A stretch of DNA of 43,700 bases from Sphaerisporangium perillae (GCF_023276435.1 NZ_JALLPO010000061.1:1-43700), one strand, 5' to 3'; counted from the stretch's first letter, positions 8,710 to 18,177 are shown. Notes: generated by a model from the letters alone, not told the origin. Numbers and translations: made by a program.

Positions 8710-8784
8710 ATGCTTCCAGGATGCGGTAACTGCAGTTGCTACCTCGAGGACCGGGTCATCGTCCGGCCACCGGACGAGCGCTGA
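8710..8784 (+). CDS. Putative 24-residue Cys-rich microprotein
   Basis: A short open frame begins with ATG at 8710, six bases after a near-perfect Shine-Dalgarno (GAGGAGGG, 8696-8703). The product starts MLPGCGNCSCYLEDR and ends in RPPDER. Three Cys lie in a C-x2-C-x-C cluster. It could bind a metal or thiol, or be a non-functional frame. It sits alone between pstS and hisN, both leftward, so it is not a leader peptide for either. I do not recognise the family. Confidence 0.35.
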   Translation: MLPGCGNCSCYLEDRVIVRPPDER

Positions 8785-8832
8785 GCTCCGCCCGCCGGCC
8801 GCCGCGCGCCGGCGGGTTCCTGCGGCGGCCGG

Positions 8833-9618
8833 TCAGTCGCCGAGGCGTTTGAGCACTTCCCCGTGCAGAAGCGGGTTGGCGCAGACCATGCTGCCGCCGT
8901 CCACGTCCTGGGCGCCGGACAGGTCGGTCCAGACGCCGCCCGCCTCCTCGACTATCACGGTGAGGGCCGCCATGTCCCAAGCGGACAGCTCGGGCTCGGC
9001 GGAGATGTCGACCGAGCCCTCGGCGACCATCATGTGGGACCAGAAGTCGCCGTAGGCGCGGGTGCGCCAGACGGTCTTGGCGAGGGTCAGGAACTCCTCG
9101 AGGCGGCCGCGCTCCTCCCAGCCGCCGAAGCTGGAGTAGGAGAACGAGGCATCCTGCAGGCGGCTCACGGACGAGACCTGGCAGCGGGACGCCTTGGTCA
9201 GGCTGCGACCCGTCCACGCGCCGCCCTCGCGCGCCGCCCACCAGCGGCGGCCGAGGGCGGGCGCCGAGACCACGCCGACGACGACGCGCCCGTGCTCCAT
9301 GAGCGCGATGAGCGTGGCCCAGACCGGGACGCCGCGCACGTAGTTCTTGGTGCCGTCGATGGGGTCGATCACCCAGCAGCGGGAGCCGTACCCGCTCGTC
9401 TTGCCCATCTCCTCGCCGACGACCGCGTCGCGGGGCCGGGCACGCCTGAGCGTGCCGCGGATGGCCTCCTCGACCGCCCGGTCGGCGTCGCTCACCGGAG
9501 TGAGATCAGGTTTGGTGTCCACCCGCAGGTCAACGGCGCGGAACCGGCGCATGGTCAGATCATCGGCGCTGTCTGCCATCATGTGCGCCAGGCGCAGGTC
9601 GTCGCTATAGCCCGTCAC
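8833..9618 (-). CDS. hisN: Histidinol-phosphatase, inositol monophosphatase family
   Basis: A 261-residue member of the Mg-dependent inositol-monophosphatase fold. Metal-site motifs are present: VGEEMG, then WVIDPIDGTKNYVRG, and near the C-terminus SAWDMAALTVIVEEAGG. In actinobacteria this subfamily is HisN, which removes phosphate from L-histidinol phosphate in histidine biosynthesis; a general inositol-phosphatase role cannot be excluded. It is the last of three leftward genes (aroA, rsgA, hisN), but a 223-bp gap with a tandem repeat separates it from rsgA, so it may have its own promoter. Confidence 0.88.
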   Translation of the reverse strand: MTGYSDDLRLAHMMADSADDLTMRRFRAVDLRVDTKPDLTPVSDADRAVEEAIRGTLRRARPRDAVVGEEMGKTSGYGSRCWVIDPIDGTKNYVRGVPVWATLIALMEHGRVVVGVVSAPALGRRWWAAREGGAWTGRSLTKASRCQVSSVSRLQDASFSYSSFGGWEERGRLEEFLTLAKTVWRTRAYGDFWSHMMVAEGSVDISAEPELSAWDMAALTVIVEEAGGVWTDLSGAQDVDGGSMVCANPLLHGEVLKRLGD

Positions 9619-9740
9619 AGGGACAAACGCTATCGTGCCGCCGCCCGTTTCAGCAGTCCCTGATCGCTCCGAAGCGTCGCATGCCGGTCATGCTGGGTCA
9701 CCGCGTCGCGGCGGGCGCGTCGCGGCCGGGGCCGCTTCGC

Positions 9741-9860
9741 GGGCGAGAACCGCCGCGGTCGTCGCCGGGCTCGGTCGTCGTCGGGGGCGAGAACCGTCTC
9801 AGTCGTCGCCGGGCTCGGTCGTCGTGGGGGCGGGAGCCGTCTCAGTCGTCGTCGGGGGCG
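9741..9860. repeat. Tandem 43-44 bp imperfect repeat at the rsgA 3' end
   Basis: The module GCGAGAACCG...GTCGTCGCCGGGCTCGGTCGTCGT recurs with a period of 44 then 43 bp (equivalent bases at 9744, 9788 and 9831), about 2.7 copies. The last copy contains the rsgA stop codon and its final Asp codons. It looks like local duplication of the gene end into the spacer before hisN. Confidence 0.75.
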
Positions 9861-10909
9861 CCGTCGCGGCTGGCGAGGATGCGGCGCAGGGACGCGAGGC
9901 TCATCGGGTCGGCGTGGCCCTCCGCGACCCACGCGTCGAGCGAGCACTCCTCGCCCCGGTGGGTGCAGCCCTTCGGGCAGTGGACGGTGCCTTCGGCCAG
10001 CGCGGGGAACGCGGCCAGCACGTTGTCGATCACGACGTGTCCGAGACCGAAGCTGCGCACCCCGGGAGTGTCGATGATCCAGCCCCCGCCGGGCAGTTCG
10101 AGGGCGACCGCCGAACTGGAGGTGTGACGCCCGCGCCCGGTAACGGCGTTCACGTGCGAGACCGCCCGCCCGGCGTCCGGGACCAGGGCGTTGACGAGGG
10201 TGGACTTGCCCACCCCCGAGTGGCCGACGAGGACGCTCAGCCGGTGGTCGAGCCTGGCCCGCACCTGTCCGAGGTCGCCGCCCTTGCGCACCACCAGGTA
10301 GGGGACGCCGAGCGGCTCGTAGCGGGCGACGAGGTCGTCGGGGGCCGCGAGGTCGGCCTTGGTGAGGCACAGCAGAGGCTCGATGTCGGCGTCGAACGCG
10401 GCGACGAGCATGCGGTCGATCATCCTGGGCCGGGGCGGCGGGTCGGCCAGCGCCGTGACGATCACGAGCTGGTCGGCGTTGGCGACGATGGGGCGCTCCA
10501 ACTCATCGGTGTCGTCGGCGCTGCGCCGCAGCATCGACGTGCGCGGTTCGAGCCTGACTATGCGAGCCAGGGTGTCGGGGCGTCCTGAGGTGTCGCCGAC
10601 CAGGCTGACCCGGTCTCCGACCACGATGCCCTTGCGGCCGAGCTCGCGGGCCCGCATCGCCGTCACCGGGCGCGCGGCCTCCCCGCGCCCCTTCCCGCGA
10701 CGGCCGTCGACGCCGGTCTCGGTGACGTCGCCGCCGACGAGGCAGGTGTAGCGGCCACGGTCGACCGCCACGACGAACCCCGGGACGGCGTCGTCGTGCG
10801 CGGGACGGCGTCTGGTCCTCGGCCGCGACCCCTTGCCCGGCCTGACCCGCACGTCCTCCTCGTCGTACTCCCGTTTTCTCAGCGGGCTTCCTCCAACATC
10901 AGCGCCCAC
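9842..10909 (-). CDS. rsgA: Ribosome small-subunit-dependent GTPase RsgA
   Basis: A circularly permuted GTPase (G4 LTKADL before G1 GHSGVGKST before G3 DTPGVRSFG) with a C-terminal zinc motif ([12 protein letters not shown]). RsgA acts late in 30S subunit assembly. The open frame from GTG 10909 gives 355 residues and overlaps aroA by 31 bp. Homologues as I recall them begin near the (M)[11 protein letters not shown] segment. That would place the start at CTG 10882, overlapping the aroA stop as CTGA, with GGAGGA 7 bp upstream. Either start implies translational coupling to aroA. Confidence 0.94.
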   Translation of the reverse strand: MGADVGGSPLRKREYDEEDVRVRPGKGSRPRTRRRPAHDDAVPGFVVAVDRGRYTCLVGGDVTETGVDGRRGKGRGEAARPVTAMRARELGRKGIVVGDRVSLVGDTSGRPDTLARIVRLEPRTSMLRRSADDTDELERPIVANADQLVIVTALADPPPRPRMIDRMLVAAFDADIEPLLCLTKADLAAPDDLVARYEPLGVPYLVVRKGGDLGQVRARLDHRLSVLVGHSGVGKSTLVNALVPDAGRAVSHVNAVTGRGRHTSSSAVALELPGGGWIIDTPGVRSFGLGHVVIDNVLAAFPALAEGTVHCPKGCTHRGEECSLDAWVAEGHADPMSLASLRRILASRDGAPDDD

Positions 10910-12156
10910 ATGCGGGCGAACTCGGGGAGGGTCTTGGCGGTGGTCGCGATGTCCTCCACCTGGACCCCGGGGACCACGAGGCCGATCACCGCTCCGGCCG
11001 TCGCCATCCGGTGGTCGGCGTAGGTGCGGAAGACACCGGCGCGCAGCGGCCGGGGCCTGATCACCAGGCCGTCGCCGGTCTCGGTCACGTCGCCGCCGAG
11101 CCGGTTGATCTCTGTGGCCAGCGCGGCGAGCCGGTCGGTCTCGTGGCCGCGCAGGTGGGCGACACCGCGCAGGGTGCTGGGCGAGCCGGCCAGGGCCGCG
11201 AGGGCGGCGATCGTGGGGGTCAGCTCGCCGACGTCGTGCAGGTCGGCGTCGATGCCGTCGACGCGCTCGCCGCCGGTGACCTTCAGCCCTTCGGGGGTGC
11301 GGGCGACGGTCGCGCCCATGCGCGGCAGCAGCGTGCGCAGCGCGTCGCCGCCCTGCGTGGTCTCCTGCGGCCAGCCGGGGATCGTGACCGTGCCGCCGGT
11401 GACGAGGGCGGCGGCCAGGAACGGGGCGGCGTTGGACAGATCGGGCTCCACCGTGAGGTCACGGGCCGCGATCGGGCCCGGCTCGACCCGCCAGACGTCC
11501 TGCTCGCCGTCGTCCACGCTCACCCCGGCGGCGCGGAGCATCTGCACCGTCATCTCGATGTGCGGCATGGACGGCACCGGAGGGCCGCTGTGGCGGACGG
11601 TCACGCCCTTCTCGTAGCGCGGGGCGGCCAGCAGCAGCCCGGAGACGAGCTGCGAGGAGGCCGAGGCGTCCAGCGTCACCTCGCCACCCGCGAGCGGGCC
11701 CCGGATGGTGAAGGGCAGCGCGTCGCCGCTCACCTCGGCGCCCAGGGTGCGCAGCGCGGCGAGGATCGGGCCCATCGGCCGCGTGCGGGCGTGCGGGTCG
11801 CCGTCGAAGGACACCTCGCCGTCGGCCAGCGCCGCCATCGGCGGGACGAACCGCATGACCGTGCCGGCGAGCCCGACGTCGATCGAGGCGCCGCCTCGCA
11901 CCGGACCGGGGACGACGTGCCAGTCGACGCTGGACGCGGTCTCGCCGGAGGGGGTCAGCCCGGCCCCGAGCGATCGCAGGGCCGCGACCATCAGGTCGGC
12001 GTCACGGCTGCGCAGCGCCAGCCGTACCGTGCCGGGAGCGTCGGCGAGGGCGGCCAGCAGGAGGGCGCGGTTGGTGACCGACTTGGACCCGGGCAGCCGG
12101 ACGGCCGCGTCGACGGGGCCGGGCGCCTCGGGCGCGTGCCACATGGGAGCTGACAT
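10879..12156 (-). CDS. aroA: 3-phosphoshikimate 1-carboxyvinyltransferase (EPSP synthase)
   Basis: A 425-residue EPSP synthase of the shikimate pathway, transferring enolpyruvyl from PEP to shikimate-3-phosphate. Substrate motifs are clear: [18 protein letters not shown] at the N-terminus, [27 protein letters not shown], then [15 protein letters not shown] and [12 protein letters not shown]. The start at ATG 12156 gives [13 protein letters not shown]. It is divergent from the SRAP gene and overlaps rsgA. The pairing aroA-rsgA with a divergent SRAP gene matches M. tuberculosis Rv3226c-Rv3228 as I recall it. Confidence 0.97.
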   Translation of the reverse strand: MSAPMWHAPEAPGPVDAAVRLPGSKSVTNRALLLAALADAPGTVRLALRSRDADLMVAALRSLGAGLTPSGETASSVDWHVVPGPVRGGASIDVGLAGTVMRFVPPMAALADGEVSFDGDPHARTRPMGPILAALRTLGAEVSGDALPFTIRGPLAGGEVTLDASASSQLVSGLLLAAPRYEKGVTVRHSGPPVPSMPHIEMTVQMLRAAGVSVDDGEQDVWRVEPGPIAARDLTVEPDLSNAAPFLAAALVTGGTVTIPGWPQETTQGGDALRTLLPRMGATVARTPEGLKVTGGERVDGIDADLHDVGELTPTIAALAALAGSPSTLRGVAHLRGHETDRLAALATEINRLGGDVTETGDGLVIRPRPLRAGVFRTYADHRMATAGAVIGLVVPGVQVEDIATTAKTLPEFARMWALMLEEAR

Positions 12157-12265
12157 AGCTCCGAGCCTACCGGGAGCCCGCCTTTGGAAGGGGTGAGGCC
12201 GCCACCGCCGGGACGGTTCGCACGGGGTGTACGCATGGCCGGCGCGGGTGCGGCAGTCTATGGGC

Positions 12266-13027
12266 ATGTGCGGTAGATACGCCTCAGCGCGCAAGCGTCA
12301 GGAGTTGCTGGAGGAGTTCGACATCGGGCTGGACGGGACGCCCGAGGAGCTCGGTCCGGACTACAACGTCGCCCCGACCAAGAAGGTCTACGCGGTGCTC
12401 ACCCGCCCTGTCGAGCAGGCCGGCGAAGGTGAGGCCGACAGCGGAGGAACGCCGGAGCCGGCCAGGCAGCTCCGGGTGCTCAAGTGGGGGTTCGTACCGA
12501 GCTGGGCGAAGGATCCCTCCATCGGCTCCCGGATGATCAACGCGCGGGTCGAGACGCTCGCCGAGAAGCCGGCGTTCCGCAGGGCCTTCGCGCGGCGGCG
12601 GTGCCTGCTGCCCGCGGACGGCTACTACGAGTGGTTCAGGGCCGACAAGAAGACCAAGCAGCCCTACTTCATCCACCCCGAGGGCGGCGGGGTGATGGCC
12701 ATGGCCGGGCTGTACGAGTTCTGGAAGGATCCGACCCGGGCGGACGACGACCCGCTGAAGTGGCTCACCACCTGCACGGTCATCACCACCACCGCCGAGG
12801 ATCACCTCGGGCACATCCATGACCGCATGCCGGTGATCATCGGGCGCGACCGGTGGGCCGACTGGCTCGATCCCGAGCGCACCGACCCCGGCCAGTTGCT
12901 CGACTGGTTGAAGGCCTCGCCGCCGAGCGGGCTCGCCGCCTACCCGGTGTCCAGCGAGGTCAACAACGTCAGGAACAACGGCCCCCACCTCATGGAGCCG
13001 GAAAGCCCCGAGGCCGCTCTGTTCTGA
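12266..13027 (+). CDS. SOS response-associated peptidase (SRAP/YedK family)
   Basis: A 253-residue SRAP domain protein. Cys2, exposed after Met removal, forms a DNA-protein crosslink with abasic sites in single-stranded DNA. The ATG at 12266 is chosen so that the product begins [11 protein letters not shown]; the ATG six bases earlier would bury the Cys. Other family motifs: [23 protein letters not shown] and [10 protein letters not shown] (catalytic His). It shields abasic sites during replication. It stands alone and divergent from aroA. Confidence 0.95.
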   Translation: MCGRYASARKRQELLEEFDIGLDGTPEELGPDYNVAPTKKVYAVLTRPVEQAGEGEADSGGTPEPARQLRVLKWGFVPSWAKDPSIGSRMINARVETLAEKPAFRRAFARRRCLLPADGYYEWFRADKKTKQPYFIHPEGGGVMAMAGLYEFWKDPTRADDDPLKWLTTCTVITTTAEDHLGHIHDRMPVIIGRDRWADWLDPERTDPGQLLDWLKASPPSGLAAYPVSSEVNNVRNNGPHLMEPESPEAALF

Positions 13028-13213
13028 GGCTTCCCGCCGGTGAAAAGCCTGGATCGCACCGGTGTAAGAACCCGGCCGAATGGGCATCCGGTGAGGAAAG
13101 CGATGACGTGCTGGCAGAGAGTCACCGCTCAGAGGTGTACTTCAAGGCCAGGCGGGAGTTCCGGGGGGTCCCGCCCCAGGCTTCACTCCTTTTCTTCCCG
13201 GAGGTGCGGATTC

Positions 13214-13546
13214 GTGGACGACGCGACCGCTCGCGCCCAACTGGAGAGCATGCTGGCCGAACTGGACCGGTCGATCAGGGTGCTGCGTGGTGACCCGGTC
13301 GCCGTAGGGGACAGATCGGCGGCGGACGCGGGATCCGATCTCACCGACGCCGACCGGGCGCAGGCCATGATCGATGTCGCGACGCGGCAGCGCACGGCCG
13401 TGGTGGACGCGCTTAGACGGCTCGACGCCGGCGTCTACGGCAGGTGCGTGGACTGCGGCAAGCCCGTCCCCGAGGGCCGGCTCGCGGCCCGCCCGGAGGC
13501 CGCTCGCTGCGTCCAGTGCCAGTCCCAGCGGGAACGCCGCCGCTGA
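13214..13546 (+). CDS. DksA/TraR-type C4 zinc finger protein
   Basis: A 110-residue protein from GTG 13214, with GGAGG ten bases upstream. A helical N-terminal part (about 1-75) precedes a zinc finger, CVDCGKP...CVQC. This is the DksA/TraR fold, which in proteobacteria enters the RNA polymerase secondary channel. The tip acidic residues are plausible (DLTDADRAQ) but the partner is not established in actinobacteria. Frames extending upstream of 13214 are not supported. Confidence 0.87.
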   Translation: MDDATARAQLESMLAELDRSIRVLRGDPVAVGDRSAADAGSDLTDADRAQAMIDVATRQRTAVVDALRRLDAGVYGRCVDCGKPVPEGRLAARPEAARCVQCQSQRERRR

Positions 13547-13629
13547 CGGACCCGGCGAGCCCGGGTCCCGGCGAGCCTGCGCGCGGGCCATGGCGGGCGG
13601 CGGTGAGGCCGGGTACGGCCCCGCCGGCG

Positions 13630-14376
13630 TCAGCCGGGCCTGCGCGCGCTGGCCACCAGGTGGATGCCGACGGTGTCGTCGTCGTCGGGGTGCGCGTCGA
13701 GCTCGGTGCGGACGAGCCAGTTGAGGGCTCGGGTGTCGGCGGCGAGGACGTGGTCGACGGTCGAGGGGGACAGCACCGTGCGCGGCCGTACCCACTCCAC
13801 CTCCAGGCCGGCGTCCGCCAGCAGCTCGCGAAGCTGGGCGCTGGAGAAACAGCGGGTGATGCTGCCGTCCGGCCACGGCACGAGCATCACCTCGCCGGTG
13901 CCGGTCTGGCACAGGTGGGCCCAGTAGTTCTGCTCGGCCATGATCGCCATGCCGAGCACCAGCGAGTCGACGCAGGCCAGCACGCGCCCGCCCGGCTTGA
14001 GCACCCGCACGATGTCTTCGATCGTGGACTCTGCCATCAGCTCCAGCGACAGTGCCCGTTCCTCGGCGATGACCGCGTCGACGGAGGCGTCGGGGAGGAA
14101 GGCGAGGTCGTCGGCCCGCACCTTGCGGATCCTGTTGGAGGCGTCGCGCAGCGTGGCGCCCGGGGGGCGGCGGAAGTCGACGACCTCGATGACGTGGTGC
14201 CCCGCGTTCGCCGCCTGCGCCGGCCACCGCCCGCGGCCCCCGGAGAGATCGAGGACGAGTCCGGGCCGGCCGGGGAGCCACCGCTTCAGCTGCTCGGCGA
14301 CGACGGCGTGGTAGAAGGTCCAGTACGGCCCGAGTGCGCCTGAGCCGTTCAGTTCGTTGGCTGGGATGGGCAGCAC
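13630..14376 (-). CDS. Class I SAM-dependent methyltransferase
   Basis: A 248-residue protein. The SAM-binding motif I is [11 protein letters not shown], motif II IEVVDF, and the post-I region [29 protein letters not shown] is the usual motif III. The substrate is not evident. It lies convergent to the DksA-type gene and divergent from sigR, sharing a ~160 bp promoter region with it. No partner enzymes adjoin, so the role stays open. Confidence 0.85.
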   Translation of the reverse strand: MLPIPANELNGSGALGPYWTFYHAVVAEQLKRWLPGRPGLVLDLSGGRGRWPAQAANAGHHVIEVVDFRRPPGATLRDASNRIRKVRADDLAFLPDASVDAVIAEERALSLELMAESTIEDIVRVLKPGGRVLACVDSLVLGMAIMAEQNYWAHLCQTGTGEVMLVPWPDGSITRCFSSAQLRELLADAGLEVEWVRPRTVLSPSTVDHVLAADTRALNWLVRTELDAHPDDDDTVGIHLVASARRPG

Positions 14377-14470
14377 AATGGCTCCTGGACGGTCGGGGCT
14401 CCGGGGAATCGCTACCAGCCGGTACGTATCTTTTTCCCCGTACCGGGTCGTTCGTCACCTTCTACTTACC

Positions 14471-14498
14471 GGGAACAGATGCTATGCCTCGCGTGTTG
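14471..14498 (+). promoter_or_regulatory. SigR-type promoter of sigR
   Basis: GGGAAC (14471-14476), exactly 18 bp, then GTTG (14495-14498) closely matches the SigR recognition pattern GGGAAT-N18-GTT. It lies 36 bp upstream of the sigR start codon. It predicts autoregulation of sigR-rsrA under thiol-oxidative stress, as in Streptomyces coelicolor. Confidence 0.75.
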
Positions 14499-14533
14499 CA
14501 GACGCGTGTAAACACGCTAGGAGGTTCCGTCCC

Positions 14534-15220
14534 ATGCTGATGGCCGAGGTCGGCGATCTGGCGGTCATGCACAAGCCGGTATTGTCGGCTGTGTACGGCG
14601 CGTATAAGGGGGTGGGTCCGGTCTCCAAGACAACAGCCGAGGAGACTCTGGAGCAGCGCAGCGAGCGGTTCGAACGTGATGCCATGCCATATCTCGATCA
14701 GCTCTACTCGGCAGCGCTCCGGATGACCAGGAATCCCGCGGACGCGGAGGACCTGCTTCAGGACACCTTCGCCAAGGCCTTCGGGTCCTTCCACCAGTTC
14801 CAGGAAGGCACCAACCTCAAGGCCTGGCTCTACCGCATCCTGACCAACACCTTCATCAACAGCTACCGCAAGAAGCAGCGGGAGCCCAAGCAGTCCGGCA
14901 CAGAGGAGATCGAAGACTGGCAGCTCGCGCGTGCGGAGTCGCACACGTCGGCCGGTCTGAAGTCCGCCGAGGTCGAGGCGCTCGAGCATCTGCCCGACAG
15001 CGACATCAAGGACGCGCTCGCCGCCCTCCCGGAGGACTTCCGGATGGCGGTCTATCTGGCCGACGTCGAAGGTTTCCCCTACAAGGAGATCGCCGACATC
15101 ATGGGCACACCCATCGGGACAGTGATGTCCCGACTGCACCGCGGACGGCGCCAGCTGCGGACGCAACTCGAGGACTACGCGCGCGAACGCGGGCTTGTGC
15201 GATCGGAGGACCCGTCGTGA
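14534..15220 (+). CDS. sigR: ECF sigma factor SigR (thiol-oxidative stress)
   Basis: A 228-residue sigma-70 family ECF protein: region 2 ([48 protein letters not shown]) and region 4 ([39 protein letters not shown]). Identity as SigR rests on the SigR-type promoter and the RsrA-type gene just downstream. The ATG at 14534 has a strong AGGAGG. An internal GTG at 14612 would remove 26 residues; S. coelicolor makes long and short SigR isoforms, so both may be used here. It directs thioredoxin, mycothiol and protease genes under disulfide stress. The M. tuberculosis counterpart is SigH. Confidence 0.93.
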   Translation: MLMAEVGDLAVMHKPVLSAVYGAYKGVGPVSKTTAEETLEQRSERFERDAMPYLDQLYSAALRMTRNPADAEDLLQDTFAKAFGSFHQFQEGTNLKAWLYRILTNTFINSYRKKQREPKQSGTEEIEDWQLARAESHTSAGLKSAEVEALEHLPDSDIKDALAALPEDFRMAVYLADVEGFPYKEIADIMGTPIGTVMSRLHRGRRQLRTQLEDYARERGLVRSEDPS

Positions 15221-15293
15221 TGCAGCGGGTTGATACTTGGCGATCCCTGGTGACCGGCGGCCGTGGAGACGGCGCACTGGCGGGGTGTTGGGC

Positions 15294-15563
15294 ATGAGCT
15301 GTGGCAACCCGCACGACACCGACTGCAAGGAAGTGCTGGACAGGGTCTACACCTTCCTGGACGGCGAGCTGGACGACCGCCGCCGGTCGGACATACGGCA
15401 GCATCTCGACGAGTGCGGGCCATGCCTGGAGGAATACGGGCTGGAGAAGGTCGTCAAGCAGCTCGTCGCCAAGCACTGCGGATGCGACCCCGTGCCCGAG
15501 GATCTCCGGTCCAAGGTGCTCAAACGCATCGAGGCGGTCCGGGCCGAGCTCGCCGCCGACTGA
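15294..15563 (+). CDS. rsrA: Redox-sensing zinc anti-sigma factor RsrA
   Basis: An 89-residue ZAS-family anti-sigma factor. Cys11, His37, Cys41 and Cys44 fall at the same residue numbers as the zinc ligands and redox cysteines I recall for S. coelicolor RsrA; the core motif is QHLDECGPC. In the reduced, zinc-bound state it holds SigR inactive; disulfide formation (Cys11 with Cys44 or Cys41) releases it. It starts at ATG 15294, 73 bp after sigR, within the same transcription unit. An extra pair, CGC at 62-64, follows the core. Confidence 0.94.
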   Translation: MSCGNPHDTDCKEVLDRVYTFLDGELDDRRRSDIRQHLDECGPCLEEYGLEKVVKQLVAKHCGCDPVPEDLRSKVLKRIEAVRAELAAD

Positions 15564-15614
15564 GCGGCCGGTTCCCGTCGGAGTGGGCGATGGCCGATCC
15601 CCTAAGATGCCGGG

Positions 15615-16547
15615 ATGCGGCTACTCGTAACCGGCGGTGCCGGGTTCATCGGCTCGACCCTCGTTGACCGGCTGCTCGCCGACGGCCACGAGGTCGCCGT
15701 CGTGGACGATCTGTCATCGGGAGAGCGCGAGAACCTGACCGGGGCGGTCCGCAGCCCGCGCTTCCGGCTGCACGAACTCGACGTCAGAGACCCCGCGCTG
15801 AGCGGGCTGATGGCCGAGTGGCGCCCCGAGGTCGTCTGCCACCTCGCCGCCCAGATCAGCGTCCGGGCCAGCGTGGCCGATCCGGTGTTCGACGCCCGGC
15901 TCAACGTCGAGGGCACGGTGAACGTCCTGGAGTCGGCGCGCGCGGCCGGAGCGAGGAAGGTCGTCTACGCCTCCTCCGTCGCGGTGTACGGCCGCCCGGC
16001 CGCGATCCCCGTCCCGGGCGACGCGGCGACCGACGCGCGCTCCCCGTACGCCGCCTCCAAGCTCAGCGGCGAGATCTACCTGTCGATGTTCAGGGCGCTG
16101 CACGGGCTTTCGTACACCACGCTGGTGCTGTCCAACGTCTACGGCCCGCGCCAGTCGCCCACGGGCGAGGCCGGGGTGGTGTCGATCTTCACCGACGCGC
16201 TGCTGAGAGGCGCGCCGACCATCGTCTATGGTGACGGCTCCCAGACCCGCGACTACATCTTCGTCGACGATGTCGTGGACGGCTTCGTCCGCGCGTGCGG
16301 GGAGCGCGGCGACGGCCGCAGGTTCAACCTCGGGACGGGCGTGCAGACGACCGACCGTGAGCTGCACTCCATGATCGCCTCCACCGCGGGGGCCGCCGAC
16401 GAGCCGAGGTTCGAGCCGGCCCGGCTCGGTGACCTGCCCGCCATGGCGGTCGACCCGGCGCCCGCGCTGGAGGGCCTCGGCTGGCGCCCGCGCACCGATC
16501 TCCTCACCGGTCTCAAGGCCACGGTCGAATGGGCGAGATCGCGTTAG
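15615..16547 (+). CDS. NAD-dependent epimerase/dehydratase (GalE-like)
   Basis: A 310-residue extended short-chain dehydrogenase. NAD-binding Rossmann motif TGGAGFIGS at residues 6-14, an acidic VVDDLSSG, the HLAAQ loop, and the catalytic SPYAASK (YxxxK) with an upstream SSVAVYG. It resembles UDP-glucose 4-epimerase and related nucleotide-sugar enzymes, but the exact substrate cannot be assigned. It begins 51 bp after rsrA on the same strand, yet has no obvious link to the redox pair. A 107-bp spacer with a well-placed ribosome binding site for the next small gene follows. Confidence 0.88.
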   Translation: MRLLVTGGAGFIGSTLVDRLLADGHEVAVVDDLSSGERENLTGAVRSPRFRLHELDVRDPALSGLMAEWRPEVVCHLAAQISVRASVADPVFDARLNVEGTVNVLESARAAGARKVVYASSVAVYGRPAAIPVPGDAATDARSPYAASKLSGEIYLSMFRALHGLSYTTLVLSNVYGPRQSPTGEAGVVSIFTDALLRGAPTIVYGDGSQTRDYIFVDDVVDGFVRACGERGDGRRFNLGTGVQTTDRELHSMIASTAGAADEPRFEPARLGDLPAMAVDPAPALEGLGWRPRTDLLTGLKATVEWARSR

Positions 16548-16654
16548 CTGCGGGTAGTGGTTTGATTACGCTTTGGATGCGATTCTTCGACTTCCCGTAC
16601 GGCTGACCTCCGTTTCTGTAGCCTGAAGCCGGACTCGATGGGTGGAGGCGGCAC

Positions 16655-16789
16655 ATGGTTAAGGCAATGGCCACACGCCTGGTGGCGGCCATGGGCACCG
16701 GCGGCCCGGCATGGGCTCTCGGCGCGCTCGCTGTGATGGTTCTTCTGGGGGGCGCTATCGAAGTGCCTTCGGGCATCTCCTGGACCTGA
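16655..16789 (+). CDS. Small single-pass membrane protein
   Basis: A 44-residue frame with GGAGG 7 bp before ATG 16655. It has a short basic N-terminus (MVKAMATRLV) and one hydrophobic segment (about residues 18-36, WALGALAVMVLLGG). It lies 32 bp upstream of the HD-GYP gene in the same orientation, so it may be co-transcribed with and act alongside that membrane protein (inference). I do not recognise a named family. Confidence 0.55.
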   Translation: MVKAMATRLVAAMGTGGPAWALGALAVMVLLGGAIEVPSGISWT

Positions 16790-16821
16790 GCGCGTGCCCG
16801 TGACGGCCCGAGGCGGTCGCA

Positions 16822-18177
16822 GTGCGTGAGCTACCCTGGCCGGCGAAGGTCTACCTGGTCACGGTTGTCGGGGTGGCGGGGGTGTTGATCGGCCGGGGCC
16901 TTGTCGTCCCGGACCGTCTGGGCGAGCACCACTGGCCCACCTTGCTGGTGCTCGCGCTGTTGTTCCTGGTCTGCGAATCGGTGCCGACGCTGCTCAACGT
17001 CGAGCAGGCGGCGATGTCGGTCAGCTTCTCCGCGGCGCTCGCCGCGGTGGTGCTGGTGGGAGATGTGGGTGCGGCCCTGGTCGGGGCGACGGCGGTTCTG
17101 AGCGTCCGGCCGGGGCTCCCGCTGCACAAGCGGCTGTTCAACGGCGCCCAGTTCGCCATCTGCGGTTACGCCGCCGGGTGGGTCTTCGAGTGGCTCGGCG
17201 GGGCGCAGGACGTGCCGAGCGTCGACCGGTTCACCGACCTGCTCGGCCCGTTCATGGGCGCGGCCGCGGTCTTCGTGCCGCTGAACGCCGTGCTGTTCAC
17301 GGTCATGCTGTCGCTCGCCGGGCAGCTGCACCTCGACGAGGTGCCGCTGCGCGGCATCGCGCAGTTCCTCGTCTCCTATCTCGGCTACGCCACCTTCGGC
17401 CTGCTGATCGCCGGGCTGTGGGCCACCGTGCAGTCGATCTCGGCGGTGCTCGTGCTGCTGCCGCTGTTCATCGCCCGGTGGGCCTTCGGCCAGTACCTTG
17501 CGCAGCAGCGGTCGTACGATGCCACGATCGCCGCCCTCTGCCAGGCGGTCGAGACCAAGGACTACTACACGCGCGGTCACTGCACCCGCGTCTCCAGCGC
17601 CTCCACCATGATCGCCCAAGAGATCGGCATGGGCCCCGAGCGCATGCGGGCCATCGGCTACGCCGGCATGCTGCACGACGTCGGCAAGCTCGGCGTGCCG
17701 ACGAAGGTCCTGCAGAAGGACGGCAGGCTGACCGAGGAGGAGTACGCCGCGATCCAGCTCCACCCGATGCGCGGCCTGGAGATCGTCCGCGGCATCGACT
17801 TCCTCGACGAGGCCTTCGCCGGCATCATGCACCACCACGAGCGCCAGGACGGCAAGGGCTACCCGATGGGGCTCGCCGGGGCCGAGATCCCGGAGTTCGC
17901 CCGCATCATCGCCGTGGCCGACGCCTTCGACTCCATGACCTCCGACCGCGCCTACCGCAAGGCGAAGTCCATCGACGAGGCGATCGCCGAGCTGCGCAAG
18001 CAGTCCGGCACCCAGTTCGACCCCGTCATGGTGTGCGCGTTCGTCAAGGCCGTCGACCGGCGAGGCTGGGACCCGCCCGGGAAGATGCCCGCGCCGAAGG
18101 CCGACGAGATCGTCGAGACCGTCGCCAAGGACCACGACGACCCGACGGCTCCGATCGAAGTGGTGTCGGAGCGGTGA
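16822..18177 (+). CDS. Membrane HD-GYP phosphohydrolase
   Basis: A 451-residue protein: six to eight N-terminal membrane segments (residues 1-225, MASE-like sensory region), then an HD-GYP domain (about 230-420). The catalytic set is complete: GHCTRVS, MLHDVGKLGVP (HD), and HHERQDGKGYP (HHExxDGxGYP). HD-GYP enzymes usually hydrolyse cyclic di-GMP; other cyclic dinucleotides are possible. The GTG at 16822 is preceded by a GAGG. The stop codon overlaps the start of the next gene (GTGA), so the two HD proteins are translationally coupled and may form a complex. Streptosporangiales use c-di-GMP in development, so a role there is plausible but unproven. Confidence 0.9.
   Translation: MRELPWPAKVYLVTVVGVAGVLIGRGLVVPDRLGEHHWPTLLVLALLFLVCESVPTLLNVEQAAMSVSFSAALAAVVLVGDVGAALVGATAVLSVRPGLPLHKRLFNGAQFAICGYAAGWVFEWLGGAQDVPSVDRFTDLLGPFMGAAAVFVPLNAVLFTVMLSLAGQLHLDEVPLRGIAQFLVSYLGYATFGLLIAGLWATVQSISAVLVLLPLFIARWAFGQYLAQQRSYDATIAALCQAVETKDYYTRGHCTRVSSASTMIAQEIGMGPERMRAIGYAGMLHDVGKLGVPTKVLQKDGRLTEEEYAAIQLHPMRGLEIVRGIDFLDEAFAGIMHHHERQDGKGYPMGLAGAEIPEFARIIAVADAFDSMTSDRAYRKAKSIDEAIAELRKQSGTQFDPVMVCAFVKAVDRRGWDPPGKMPAPKADEIVETVAKDHDDPTAPIEVVSER

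Noticed and set aside
8624..9055. 143-codon plus-strand frame between pstS and hisN
   Set aside because: Most of it is antisense to hisN, and its translation is low-complexity Ser/Pro/Thr-rich sequence; only the short frame at 8710 in a different register has a good ribosome binding site.
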